A DNA stretch of 64,000 nt from Pseudisothecium myosuroides. Lineage: Eukaryota; Streptophyta; Bryopsida; Hypnales; Lembophyllaceae. The translations under genes were made by a program, and so were the position numbers. The DNA is taken from contig OX637289.1 in NCBI GenBank assembly GCA_951799445.1, positions 23,374,245-23,438,244 of the forward strand. The letters are read 5' to 3'. How positions within the stretch are numbered: position 1 is the first letter of the stretch; every line of letters begins with the position of its first letter. Under the pieces are notes generated by a model. The model was not told where the DNA came from, did no database searches, and worked only from the letters and a program-made list of their open reading frames with translations. Positions 22,001 through 33,408 of the stretch are shown here, piece after piece.

Positions 22001-25000
22001 GCGTTAGGATCTAGAAATTCGCTTTTAGTCATATTGTATTGCCGCGCAACGTTCTCGGCCACCTGCAACAAAAAAGATGGCTCATGAGTCACAAGCTAGT
22101 GGCATCTACAAAAGGACTTCAAGCTCAATGAATCGATCTGGACACAGCAGTCAAAGAAAGCTATGGAACAGGATCATGCCGAATGAGCATGATACAATCT
22201 AAGATACTATTTTATGATCACTGAGTGTGATCTACACAAAACTTACTGTGTCCGGGCGCATGAAAAGAGGATTCCAAGCTTTTGTGTTTCCACTGGCCTC
22301 TGCAGCTTTTCTCTGCGATTCTCTCTCTTGCTTGAACTTTGTAGACCCGGGTCCCATGCTAGGGGTCCTATTTCCAAGCGAACAATATCGAACATTTAAA
22401 TACTTGACTTAACATTGCTAAATTCCTTGGGGTACTGTAAATAATGGCCTTCAAGAGAAAATCAAGTTACGAGAGTTAACAGTCTTCCCAAAATCTAACG
22501 AAAGTAGACCTATAGAAATCTTAAAAACACAAGATGCAGCTCGAAATAGACAACAATATGCAAATTTGACCGTATAGATGTTTTCTATTCATGGTGCATA
22601 ACACACCCTTTGGATGAAAACATCAAAGAAGTTGAAAAAACATACTTCATAGAACATCTAGATTTCGTCCAAGACCACCTGGGCCATTAGGGGTTAATGA
22701 GATTTATTTTCATGTAACAATGCAGAAAGCTCTCAGATATCCTTGCGCATCCACATAGATCCTTAGTTTAATCCTTCGAAAATCATTCCTTACAAACAAG
22801 TGCGCTCCCAAGGAAAAGAGGAACAAAAATACTTACATTTCAGTCTCTGGAGGAGGAGGTGGTCGCCTAGCGGGCAGGATATGAATTAGCCGTCCTTGAA
22901 AGATAGATTTATCCAGTTGCTCCATTGCTCTGAAATCCATACGAAAAAGTATTATTGGTTCGTGGTTCTGTTTCCAGATTCCCAAAGATATTAAGACCGT
23001 CAAATGAAGAGAACTCCAAAGAGGCAAACTCTTCACGTCAAACTCCACACTCTGCAATTGAAATATAAATCTTATGAGCTTGAAAAAACATTAACACAAA
23101 GGCTAAGAACGAAATATACATCGACAATAAATCACAAAGGAAGTAACACATGAAATTCGTACCTTACAGCACATTCTGGAATCATAAAAAGAATGAAAGC
23201 CATTGCTTTTGAACGCTTGGTTGTTTTATCCACTACTAAATGCACTTCCGAAAGCTCCCCAAACTTGCCAAAAAGCTCAGCTAATTCTTCTTCACTGAAA
23301 GGAAACAATGAAGGTAATAATAATCAGAACTAAAAAACAGATTCTACAGTCCATGATCGAATCCTAACCTCTCTCAAAATAAAGCCAGTATAAGAACAAC
23401 CAAGCAAATGATCCAAAAGTAACACCCAGACCGGCAGTGCAACAGAAAACCTGATAGATACCTTCATTAGAACTTCGTTAACATCGGTAAAGAAGTGCAC
23501 AAGCCCTTCCACCATAAGAAGGAATAGAAAAACGAAGCAGTAAAATATGCTTCGTATATAACCCCCACACGACCATAGATTCATGCTTGGAAATGAACAA
23601 TTTGATTGATCATATCTTGAAAAATATTAGTCAGATGAGACCAAATTTTGTATCACCGAAAATTCTAGTGAAGAACGTTATATCTGTTATATATGTCAGA
23701 AAATAAATCAAATTAGACAAAGAAAGTCCTCATATGACCTACTCAGAATTGTTACAAAGCATATGAGACCAAATTTGAGACTCTTGGTCCTTTAGGGATT
23801 AAATGACTCACGTTGCTGTGTAAGGAAGATTACGAACGAAAAGTCGACCAGTTTCAGAAACGCTTTCTTGCTCTTCCGCCAGTACCGGCACCGCAGTTCC
23901 CTGGTCCTCATCAGATTTATTGCTTAGGTCAGAGTCATTTCTTCGATCATCCTGACCAGTCTCAGCAATTACAACATTGTCAGCCGCGTCCTTCATCACC
24001 TCGTCCTCCACATTACCATCATCTTTCTCGTCCTCCTCTTCACCATCGTCTGACTCTTCCTCATCACCACTCTCGTCTTCGTCTTCGTCTTCGTCCTCAT
24101 CTTCGTCCTCATCTTCGTCTGCAACCTCCGCTTCTGCAGGATCCAATTTCACATCTCGGTGCTCAACTTCATCATCGTCGTCATCGTCATCACTCCATAC
24201 CACGCTTTTTGTACGGCTTTTGAAGTAATCCAAGTCTGTCACGGTATCATCTTTTAAGACTGGGTCGTCCGTGACAAGATCTTCATCAACGTCGTCTGAT
24301 TCTCCTGCAATTTCTAAATTTTCAGTCGCGTCTAACACAGGGTCCTCTTCGTACAACTCATCGTCGCTTTCTCCATCGGAGTCACTTCCCTCAAACCGAA
24401 CATGCATTTGCGTCAATTTCTCTCCACCTTTACCCTTATTAATTGGCACCCGTCTTGAAAAGGTTTCCACCGTCTTCACCTCTACGCTAGCTTTTTTCTT
24501 AGCATTGTCACCCTTTATATGCTTTCTCTGTTTTGACACTGCATCGGATCCAATCGTGGTATCATTCGCCCACAATTTTGATTTGCTCCGAGGTTGCATT
24601 ACTTCTAAGAATTCTTGCAGTTGAGAATCCTTTTCAAGTAAACTATCGATTTTATTGCTTTTGGGATCCTGTGTCTTATTGAACATTCCCGTTTCTTTCT
24701 CGGAAGTCGTTGGATCCTCTTCATCGTTTTTCGGCTTGAATTTCGAGCTGCCCTCCGAATGTCTACTCCAGGGTCTCGGGAGATTCGGGTCCCCAATCGA
24801 CTGGGCCAACTGCCAAAATCATATGGAAAACGAAGAGCTCAATCAAGAACAAGTTGGCAAAACAGCACAAGAGTTTAGAACAAAGTCTTTGAAACCTAGA
24901 CCCAATCCTCCCTATATGACACACTATCTAGTAGCATAATTCTACAATACCATCATCAGCTTGGAAAAACACGTTTCAGGTTAAACTCCTTGTATTTACA

Positions 25001-25775
25001 CAATCATCCCTCTAATCACGAGGTTGCACTACACACATGATAATATGCAGGGCATGGGCATTAAGTGAAAAAATGGTTGAAGTTTTAGAGGTTAGGGTTT
25101 TAAACGGAACGTTTTACACTTTCCCTCTACAATCTAACACAGTAATCTCACACCCACATTATCACGGAAATTGGTCTGCGAAGTTAGAGAGGTTAGCGAG
25201 AAACCCTAAACCCCAGGAGCAAGCAACTACAATTCGAAGAGCGGTTCACAAACCTCGCAGGTCAATCTGCTTGTATCGAAAAAGGAGCGGTGGAAATACT
25301 TTGCAGCATCTTTAGCTTCCTCCTCCGTACGAAATCCAACAAAGCCGAATTGCCGAGTTCTCCCATCCCTAGAATTGACCAGTCCAGATTGTAAACTCAC
25401 TTCATCTAGACCAAATAATGTACAAGATCAAATGAAGCCAAAAGAGTAGGCAAATGATGAATCCACTAAGCTGCTCCATAACTCACCTGGTTCTAATAAT
25501 TTTGGCATCCGTGACCTCTCCTTTCGCTGCAAAATGCTCCCGAAGCCGCTCCTCCGTCACGTACCGTGGCAAATTTTTCACACAGATTCGAGAAGACCTG
25601 CAAGGAGGCCAATTTCTTAACAGCCGCAAGAAGACACACTTCGAAATACGGAGAACCTTCTCACAACGTTGATACAAGAAGAACGGCAATTTCCTCTCCG
25701 GAAATTGCCGTTCAGAAAATTTCCAACAATTCATTCAAACTCCTTGAAAACTCCATCCCAGTAACCCACTCACAT
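19011..25775 (-). CDS. RBM19: RBM19/MRD1-type multiple RRM protein, 14 exons
   Basis: This protein binds pre-rRNA in the nucleolus and is needed for small-subunit processing (family knowledge). Exons, minus strand: 25774-25775, 25487-25597, 25254-25368, 23812-24809, 23163-23294, 22837-22929, 22247-22358, 21739-22062, 21521-21585, 21076-21346, 20781-20885, 20186-20383, 19707-19841 and 19011-19169. They total 2820 nt, or 939 aa, with all GT..AG introns in phase. RRMs lie near residues 4-78, 396-475, 590-655, 708-795 and 817-890. RNP-type cores such as [16 protein letters not shown] and VILVKNLP are visible. A long D/E-rich tract separates RRM1 and RRM2, as in the family. The start codon appears split AT|G by a 176-bp intron. 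Telo-box motifs lie just upstream. Five RRMs match yeast Mrd1; animal RBM19 has six. Confidence 0.9.
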
Positions 25776-25854
25776 TTTTTGTTACGTTCCGACACAACGC
25801 GATTTCCAGACCACGCAGCAACGCTCCGAATTCATACAACCCCTCCTGGTCCTT

Positions 25855-25880
25855 AAACCCTGAACCCTAACCCTAAATCA
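25855..25880 (-). promoter_or_regulatory. Telo-box motifs upstream of RBM19
   Basis: The plus strand reads AAACCCTGAACCCTAACCCTAA about 80-100 bp upstream of the start codon. Telo-boxes of this kind are common near the start sites of plant ribosome-biogenesis and translation genes, which fits RBM19. Confidence 0.5.
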
Positions 25881-26163
25881 CTGTGAGAATGAAAACATTT
25901 TGAAGAAATTTGTACGCCACCTAAAAAACGATCGACAGCACCAGTTTCTCCGACGCCATACCCGGACTAAACCCTCATACCCGGATCTCAACCTGATACT
26001 TGGATACCCGGTCCGTATGCAGTTGTACGTTGCCTAAACTTTGTATACATATATCATTATTAGTGTAGAAGACTACACACTACTAGAAAATTAGAAATTC
26101 ATGTAATTGGAATTTATTAACCCCACGTAAACAAATGTCATCGTATCTATAGGAGTATGTGTT

Positions 26164-27180
26164 GACTTCAAAATACCAAAAAAAAGGTAGCACGCATTAG
26201 TATCTTACTTAAATCGCTTGTAAGCCAAACCCTTGAACATACGACGTGCCTTACACGTTTCCAAATATTCTACATGTTCTAAAATTAACACAGACGTGCT
26301 TAGCAATATGCAACCAAATTCATGTGCATAAATGGGTTAAAAGATATTAAAGAAACAAACCACCGAGAAAAATCTACAAGAAGGTGAGAAAAAGGGAAAG
26401 ATGATGAATTAAAAAGCATGGTTTACCAAAGCAAGTGTTTTTGTTGGGGGAAGGATCACTCTCGCAATACTACCAAATACACCAAACATGGAAACCAACT
26501 CCGCTTCAGTTGTAGAGAATGGGAGATTCTTCACTAGTATTACACTTGAACTCCGGTTCACTTTCATTTCCTTTCCAGATGCAACCTATTCCAGGACCTC
26601 AATGTTTACACCTTCATCACTGAGTGCCCGTTTTGTCTCGGCTATAATGTGAGTTTCTCCTAACGCCATTCGAATTGCTAAATCGTCGGCGTTAGGATCT
26701 AGAAATTCGCTTTTAGTCATATTGTATTGCCGTGCAACGTTCACGGCCACCTGCAACAAAAAAGATGGCTCATGAGTCACAAGCTAGTGGCATCTACAAA
26801 AGGACCTCAAGCTCAATGAATCGATCTAGATACAACAATCAAAGAAAGTTATGGAACAGGATCATGCCGAATGAGCATGATACAATCTAAGATACTATTT
26901 TATGATCATTGAGTGTGATCTACACAAAACTTACTGTGTCTGGATGCATGAAAAGAGGATTCCAAGCTTTTGTGTTTCCACTAGCCTTTGCAACTTTTCT
27001 CTACGATTCTCTCTCTTGCTTGAACTTTGTAGACCCGGGATCCCATGCTAGGGGTCCTATTTCCACGCAAACAATATTGAACATTTAAATATTTGACTTA
27101 GCATTGCTAAACTCCTTGGGGTACTGTAAATAATGGCCTTCAAGAGAAAATCAAGTTACGAGAGTAATTAACCGTCTTTC
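26164..27180 (-). pseudogene. Partial duplicate of RBM19 exons 7-9
   Basis: This segment is a direct duplicate (about 95% identical by eye) of 21476-22488, which carries exons 7, 8 and 9 and their introns. It lies about 400 bp upstream of the RBM19 start on the same strand. It cannot be functional: the exon-8 copy has CAG changed to TAG (GAA-CAG-GTT to GAA-TAG-GTT), and the exon-9 copy has lost its acceptor AG (now AT). No other RBM19 exons accompany it. Confidence 0.85.
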
Positions 27181-29342
27181 TAAGTGCTCTTGGATTTTAT
27201 TGAATTGGTAATTGATGAAAAAAAGGTGGATGTATTGTTCTAATGCATTTGACATCTTTCATATGTTTTAGGTACCTTCATTGCCTACAAAATAAAACTC
27301 CTCATAAATTCTACCTCATTATTTAGAATTTGATGGTTCAAATGTTTTTGAGTATGTATCATCTATACAATCTCAAAAAAATAATTGATATTTTCTTTTA
27401 ATATATTTTGGATTGCCTTGTTTTATATTGAATTCAAAAAAATCCTTATAATTTTTGCAATATTTATCAAAATTACATCAAACAAAGTTTCACACGTACC
27501 TTATGATGAGTAGCATCCATCTTTAAGTTTTCATGCAAAAATTCTTGAAAATTATGAAGCCCTTAGAACCTACCTAGATTATAGGATGTACCTAAAGAGG
27601 GCTCTTGGGTCCTTTACAGGTTTAGCAATTTTCTCAATCGCCAAAAGAAAAAGTGAAGAATTTTTGAATTGAATAGAAAAGATGCTCAAATGAACTAAAA
27701 AACTCATCAAATTATAGTTAAAGTATATTAAAAGATAAAATAATTTTACATGTCACTCTATAATTTTGAATGTATCCAAATCTACAAATTTCTAGATTTG
27801 CAATTTTGGGGTGACTTTTCAATTTGTAAAATTATAATTGATAACTTAGTAAAGTTTAAAATTTGAAGTTCAAACTTTTACATATAAAACTTTCAATTTA
27901 ATCATCAACAAAATGACGCCTATTTTTAGCCTTATATGGCAAGGATATTTCAAACAATGACTTATTGGAGGTTTATTCCCAACTCCACACTAAAACGCTA
28001 ACGTAAGAAGGTTGTACCTTTGTTGCTAAGAAACCAAGATCTATTAGAGAGAAGTTCAAACTTAGCTGACCCATGAATTCAAGATGTAGATACAAAACCT
28101 AAATCTAAATCAAAAGAGGAAAAAATTGCAATACTTTTTTTTGAGATGAGTATATCATCTTCACATTAGATCAAGAAATCGGGGCAAAAAGTTATTGGAG
28201 TTCTACGAAATAACGCTCAAAAGAATAGCCATATTCTTCTGTTCATTTTGTCTTCTTATAAACAATGCAATTCCCTTAACCCTTTGTAACTTTTGCATAT
28301 GGTATCTAAATGTTGTGTTCTTTGGTGCATTAAAACCTCCTTTTACTTTGTCACTTGTCAACAAGAAAATATGAAAATCTAACCAATCTAATAATAGTAA
28401 TTAGGCACAGTAGTATAACTCCTTATAATAGCTAGAATTGCAACAAGATTGATCTCCAATGTCTTCTGCATCCCTTGTTCAAACCTCACTTTCTCCACCA
28501 AAGTTGTTGGTACAGAAAAAGTTTGATCCAACTACACTGAATCACCTCCAATCACATATCAATCAGAAACACACTCAGATGCATTTACACAACTATTTAA
28601 GGTAACCCCCCCATAACCGACCAAGTAAGGAATTCCGAAGACATGATCTGGAGTAGTAAAGACAAAATAAATATTTTTCAGAGGTACATCAATAGAAATG
28701 ACATGGATTGCAAAAAAATTGATAATTTTATCGCTTGAATTGAAATTACTATGAATTTTGGGAGGCAAAAAGTGCGCCGGACCCATGGCCAATGTCTAGA
28801 CTCTTCCAATTCCAATCATTCAATAACTTTTTACCTAATCATTATTTCCTAATTTTTTTTTCAGAACTTGGGACACGTGTCATGTATTTATTAGTTCCAA
28901 CCTTGAAAACAAAAAAATCACATTCTAAGCATGGTTAGAAATACATACACCTATAGGTCGGGAATGGGTCACTGGTCAGGAATGGGGGGTTACCTTATTC
29001 GCCTCTGAAACACCTTCAGAGAATACAGAAGAACAAAGAAAGGTCTCAAAAATCATCATCAACATCAACATCAACATCAAATTTGTCAAGGTCTTTGCAA
29101 TGTGGCATTGCACTGTTCTTATGGTCATGCTTGGCAACAGATAATGAAATATTGGACTCATTGTTATCCTAAAAGCAACAATATCAAAAGCACAAGTGTC
29201 GGAGGTTGTACTTACTACCTTATTAGCTGCATTATGAGATATCATAAAATATACCAAATCCACGATGTGCTCAAACGCAATAACATTTTGCAGAATTGTA
29301 GGAGCAATCGGGAAATATCAGAATGGAAAGCTAAATTTACTA
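27181..29342. other. Intergenic DNA, no supported gene
   Basis: AT-rich sequence. The minus-strand frames 28559-28792 and 28976-29263 have no recognisable domain. The second contains a CAACAT microsatellite (about 29053-29081). Confidence 0.45.
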
Positions 29343-29756
29343 AGGTAGGAGGCTCAGAAATGGAGCATCTAAGGGCTGGTCTGCCTTTTTTGTGTCTTTC
29401 CTTGGATGGGAATATTTTTAGCTCATTTTTCAAATAAAGAAAAATTGATGAGGAATCTAACCCAAGTGGTTTCGTATTTTTCCAAGCATTTTTGAATTAC
29501 TTATGAATTTTCAAACGAATTGGGTCGTAGGTCCCTATTTGTGACCCTAGGTCTTTCATAAACGGTTTACTTACAATTCTAAATAAAAATGGGGAAAGCA
29601 AAGAGGATGATTGGCTCTTGCAATTAATTAATAATGTTTTTTTCCTTGATTCATTTAATGATTATACTAGTCAATTTCAGAACCAACTCATATCCATTTC
29701 ATAGCCATTTATAGGGTCCATTCTTAATGCCCGTTCCGTTTTACAGCCTCCTACCT
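29343..29756. mobile_element. TA-flanked MITE (family C)
   Basis: The ends are AGGTAGGAGGCTC and the reverse complement of the form CAGCCTCCTACCT, with TA on both sides (29341-29342 and 29757-29758). It is 414 bp with no coding capacity. Confidence 0.7.
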
Positions 29757-30230
29757 TAAAGCTATATTGATTGAAGACTCATGAATGAAGGCAGCAAATA
29801 GAGTAAACATTATCACAATTGATTGATGTTGCCTATAGTCTCAAAATTCAAAGTGGACCCTCAAATGTAAAGATTGGACAGTATTACAAATGCATGGGGA
29901 GCTCTGTCCACCCACCTAAAACTAAACCACTACCTACATTGAGCGCCATATTTCTCCTACACTAGTCACCACTAGTCTCTCGTGCACCACCACTAGTCTC
30001 TCCCTACAGCAAAACTTGTTCAAAAATTCTCCACATATAGCCAAAGGTTGATTTTCAACCACTCAAAATCAACTTTTGCCATGCATGCACTCCAAGCAAT
30101 ATAAACAACAGGTTTCATGTATCAATATGCCCAAGCGATCATTGTAGGGGGGCACCAAACGACATGACTGAACTCACCATATGAAGAAACGGGGAAAGCT
30201 CCAAACCGCTATTCTCCTATTGCTTGAAAT
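29757..30230. other. Spacer downstream of the caspase-like pseudogene
   Basis: No independent gene is seen. On the minus strand, splice-like sites (IPW|GTGAGT at about 30257, and an AG followed by an RFGAFPRF frame near 30210) suggest that the pseudogene may once have had further small 3' exons here. This is weak. Confidence 0.3.
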
Positions 30231-30234
30231 TGAA

Positions 30235-31690
30235 AATTGAACTCACCCAAGGAATTCTCAAAAAGTTGAGAATTTTTTTAGCTCTCTGATCCTCCTGATA
30301 TCTGTACCTCAACAAAAGATCTAACTTCTCCAACTGATCCTTGGAGGCCATGCCCTTGCCATATAATTGCGCCAATCAAAACACCTGGATATTGTTGGCT
30401 GCATTAGGCAGTCCAAGGTTGCATGTAGTAAAATATTGCATTAAACAAGGCAGTCTTTGTGAGAGTGGAAAATTCATAACCTTCGATATTGAGGAGCCAC
30501 CAATAAAGTGGACATCTGGATCTGCCATAGAATCTACTGTTGAATTCGGAAGAACTCTCTCTCGGCTTGAAGACACATTCTCACCCACCATATTGTAACA
30601 TAGCACTTCTTTGGCGTGCTTCTCCCAAATATCTTCCTGTAGCACAGATACAGTGGGTTTAGGGTGAAATAGAAACATGTCTTCAACATGTTGTTTGATT
30701 TTCTCGCTCCATCTCCTAAATGTGTCATCCTCTTAGACCTCCTCGTCAGCCACCCATATTCCAAGTCTACTGAGTTCATAACATACTCCTCTCCCAAAAT
30801 AACCACCCCAACACTTTTGAGAGTCAGAAAGTGGAAACAACAAAGACTCCTCGTCACATGAATTGGCAGCCACTCGCATCCCAATTGGGTTGCCACTATG
30901 CCACACCCCTGCAAAGCACGTAGAAGTAATCAACGTCACTGGATATTGACCATAGTTGTCACATTGGATAGATTGTCCGTCCAAACCGCCTGATTTGCAT
31001 ACCCGTCCAAGACGTCCGGTGACTCCAATCCGCCTAATGTGACTACTTTAAGGTAGTCACATTGTTTATCCAGTCTACTTAAACCGTCCAATATGTCCAC
31101 CTGTTTGGGACGTCCGGTGATCCTAAATCGCCCGAGGTGACAACAATGATGTCGACCAGACAGGGGCTACAATAGATTGGTTCACCTCCTCGGCAGTCAA
31201 TAAGCCAAAATTGTAAGATGTATCAACTCCCATCAGAATTGCTGAAGAACCCACTTTCTCTCCGTGGGCAAAAATCAGAAGTAGCAACCTATCCTCAACA
31301 TTCATAGAGGATGTCATCTCCTCAAGTTTACTTTTGAACTCTGCAATTAAATTGTGGGAGGGGCACAAGCTATAGAATTTGGAGTCGTGTTTTGAAAAGA
31401 CAATCGTTTTTTCCTCCTTGGGATGACCCCAAAGGTAGGGTCTCCATACTCCTACCTCTTCCAAAAGATCAACACAAGTTAACCAGCATTGCTTGTCCAT
31501 GATGTCTCCATAAAGCAAATGAGCCAAGGCAAAGTCACTAGCAAACCAGCTGTCATTGCCTTCTGGACTTGCTTCAGTAGGCCCCAACAACCCCAGTAAG
31601 AAAATGCACCCACCCTTACAACTCTCACTCACACCAACTTTCAAAATTGGCATAATGTCCTGAAGATGACTCAACCAGGATTCTTCCAAG
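30235..31690 (-). pseudogene. Caspase-fold (HG/C dyad) protein, fungal-type family, decayed
   Basis: One reading frame (minus strand) runs from 31689 to about 30235. It carries, in order, a SWLSHLQ start, FLLGLLGPTE, a LLYGDI..CWLTC block, YLWGHPKEEKTIVF, LLLLIFAHGEK (putative catalytic His) and VTLITSTCFAGVW (putative catalytic Cys). Next come SLLFPLSDSQ..GGYFGRG, LQEDIWEK and a helical LAQLYG..LRYRYQEDQ end. This order resembles a caspase-like family that I know mainly from fungal genomes; that link is from memory. Breaks: TAA at 30733-30735, TGA at 30376-30378, and a 190-bp insertion at 30955-31144 between the His and Cys motifs. An in-frame TGA lies just upstream, and the likely first codon is TTG, so the start is lost or on another exon. 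It is probably not translated. Confidence 0.7.
30955..31144. mobile_element. Tandem dimer of a 92-bp inverted-repeat element inside the caspase-like pseudogene
   Basis: Two 92-bp units (30955-31046 and 31053-31144) are joined by TTTAAG. Each begins GTTGTCAC or GTAGTCAC and ends GTGACTAC or GTGACAAC, and both contain GACGTCCGGTGA. The flanks are TA on the left and AA on the right. Removing 192 bp restores the reading frame, consistent with insertion at a TA. No coding capacity. Confidence 0.65.
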
Positions 31691-31934
31691 CTGTGTTTTC
31701 AAACTCAATTCATACATTCCTTGCATCAAGAAAAATACCTTTATTAATCCATACTGCTCCAACAAAGTAGCCAAAGACTAAAACAACACTGATCTATAGC
31801 ATCCGCACAGCAGAGTCACCAAAATCAACCAATCCAATTCTACATGAAAACTCCAAAGCCCTACAATTAAAACCAACAGTAGTACAAGAAAGTTCAACAC
31901 CTATAAAAATCCTTTTACAGTCCCACTACCCCGA

Positions 31935-32166
31935 TTGCACCAAACCCTAAACCAATACGAAAACAAATTGTTGAGGAAAAGCAAATGACATGCGTAAGAA
32001 AACCACCTGGAGCGTGAGAGAATCCAAACCGTGACAGCAGATCCGAAGCAAAAGAAGAATTGGGCAAGACAACTTCTATACCGTAATTGTAGGGGCTGGG
32101 CTAGGCAAGGTTACCTGCAGCAAGCAAAACACAGATATTAATCCGTACTACTCCACCGGTGACAAA
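31935..32166 (-). repeat. Tandem promoter/leader repeat, unit 1
   Basis: This stretch (CACCAAACCCTAAACCAAT ... CTCCACCGGTG.CAAAGGAG) is repeated at 32228-32464. It lies immediately 5' of the caspase-like pseudogene. On the minus strand it contains telo-box AGGGTTT and a good donor (CTCCAG|GTGG), so it was probably promoter and 5'UTR. Confidence 0.6.
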
Positions 32167-32169
32167 GGA

Positions 32170-32466
32170 GTCTAAAGTACGTCACAAAGAAGCAAAAAGT
32201 ATGAAACAAAGGAGCCAAATGCTAGCTGCACCAAACCCTAAACCAATAAAAAAAACAAATTGTGCAGTAAAAGCAAATGATATGTGTAAGAAATGCACCT
32301 GGACCATGAAAGAATCCAAACCGCGTCAGCAAATCCAATGCAAGAAAGGAACCGGGCAGGACAACTTCTACAGACCATGGTTGCAAGGGTTGGGCAGGGC
32401 AAGGTTACTTGCAACAAGCAAAACACAGATATTAATCCGTACTGCTCCACCGGTGCCAAAGGAGCC
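32170..32466 (-). repeat. Tandem promoter/leader repeat, unit 2
   Basis: A second unit of the same repeat. It starts GTACGTCACAAAGAAGC and ends CAAAGGAGCC, directly against TTAA and the transposon pair 32471-34340. A third, partial unit resumes at 34345 (TACGTCGCAAAGAAGC). Confidence 0.6.
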
Positions 32467-32470
32467 TTAA

Positions 32471-33404
32471 CCCCTAAAGGCCCAAGGCCTTTTTCTGCCA
32501 AAAAACACTCAAAACTGCCATTTCTATAGCAAGGAGTAAAAAAATTTGAAAAATGTTTTTTTTGCACATCTAACCATAGGATCTTATACCTAACTAGTGT
32601 GAGAATGTGTGGAAAAAATTTCATAATTTTTGACTGCTCAGATTGCAAGATATCTACGTTTAAAGTGGAAAAAACAAGTATTTCAGCACTTTGCGGGACT
32701 AGATTTTTTGACTTTAAACATTTTTCACTTAAATTTTTTGCACTATAGAGTTTTGTGCTTCAAATCTTTATTGTGGAGAATTGAGTTGAGAATCTAGGGA
32801 AAAAAAAAATATTCAAAAAAACTTAATTATCATTCCTAAAAAATTTATTAAGTAGAAGTAGGTACGAGATAGAAGGAAAATCTAAAACATTAATATATTT
32901 TAGATGGAATTAAAATACACTAATCCCAATTGTGAGATTGTTCTAGCAAGTAAACTAAACCATGAGAATTTTATTTATTTTTTAAATTGCAAAAATAGCA
33001 TTTAGAAATGAATCCTACAAGTTGTTGTTTTCAAGAAGATGCTCTAACTGCCCGAAAAACAAGAATGTCCATAACTTTTTCATAACAAATCCAAATGAAA
33101 TGAATAAAAGCTTTTCAGATAGACAAAAATATAATCTACAAGAAAAAAAATATTTTTTTTTAAAAATCAAAATTTTGCCAAATTTTTCTTGCTGCCCGGA
33201 CTGCCCAGTTACAAAAAAAAGTAACATATTTGGCCATAACTTTTTACTCCTATTTCCAAATGTCCTAAAATTTAGTGCATATGAAAGATATTCCTCGCGC
33301 CCACCTTCTATTAAAATTTCAGCTTAAAATATGGAAATCTCTAGTCACATAGACCTGCCCAAAATTTCTATATGGCCGAAAAACGCATGCCAGTCCTTTA
33401 GGGG
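32471..33404 (+). mobile_element. TTAA-flanked family B element, copy in tandem pair (first)
   Basis: The left end is TTAA|CCCCTAAAGGCCC and the right end TCCTTTAGGGG|TTAA, in 934 bp. The TTAA at 33405-33408 is shared with the next element. The interior matches 7971-9312 and 33409-34340. piggyBac-like by its TTAA target and CCC termini; no transposase. Confidence 0.75.
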
Positions 33405-33408
33405 TTAA

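Noticed and set aside
23780..23806. Apparent family B right terminus (GGTCCTTTAGGGATTAA) inside RBM19 intron 4
   Set aside because: No left terminus or internal family sequence could be found in the intron, so an element there is not supported.
23813..24228. Serine- and histidine/proline-rich frames opposite the RBM19 acidic exon
   Set aside because: They are complements of the GAN/GAR repeat codons that encode the D/E-rich tract.
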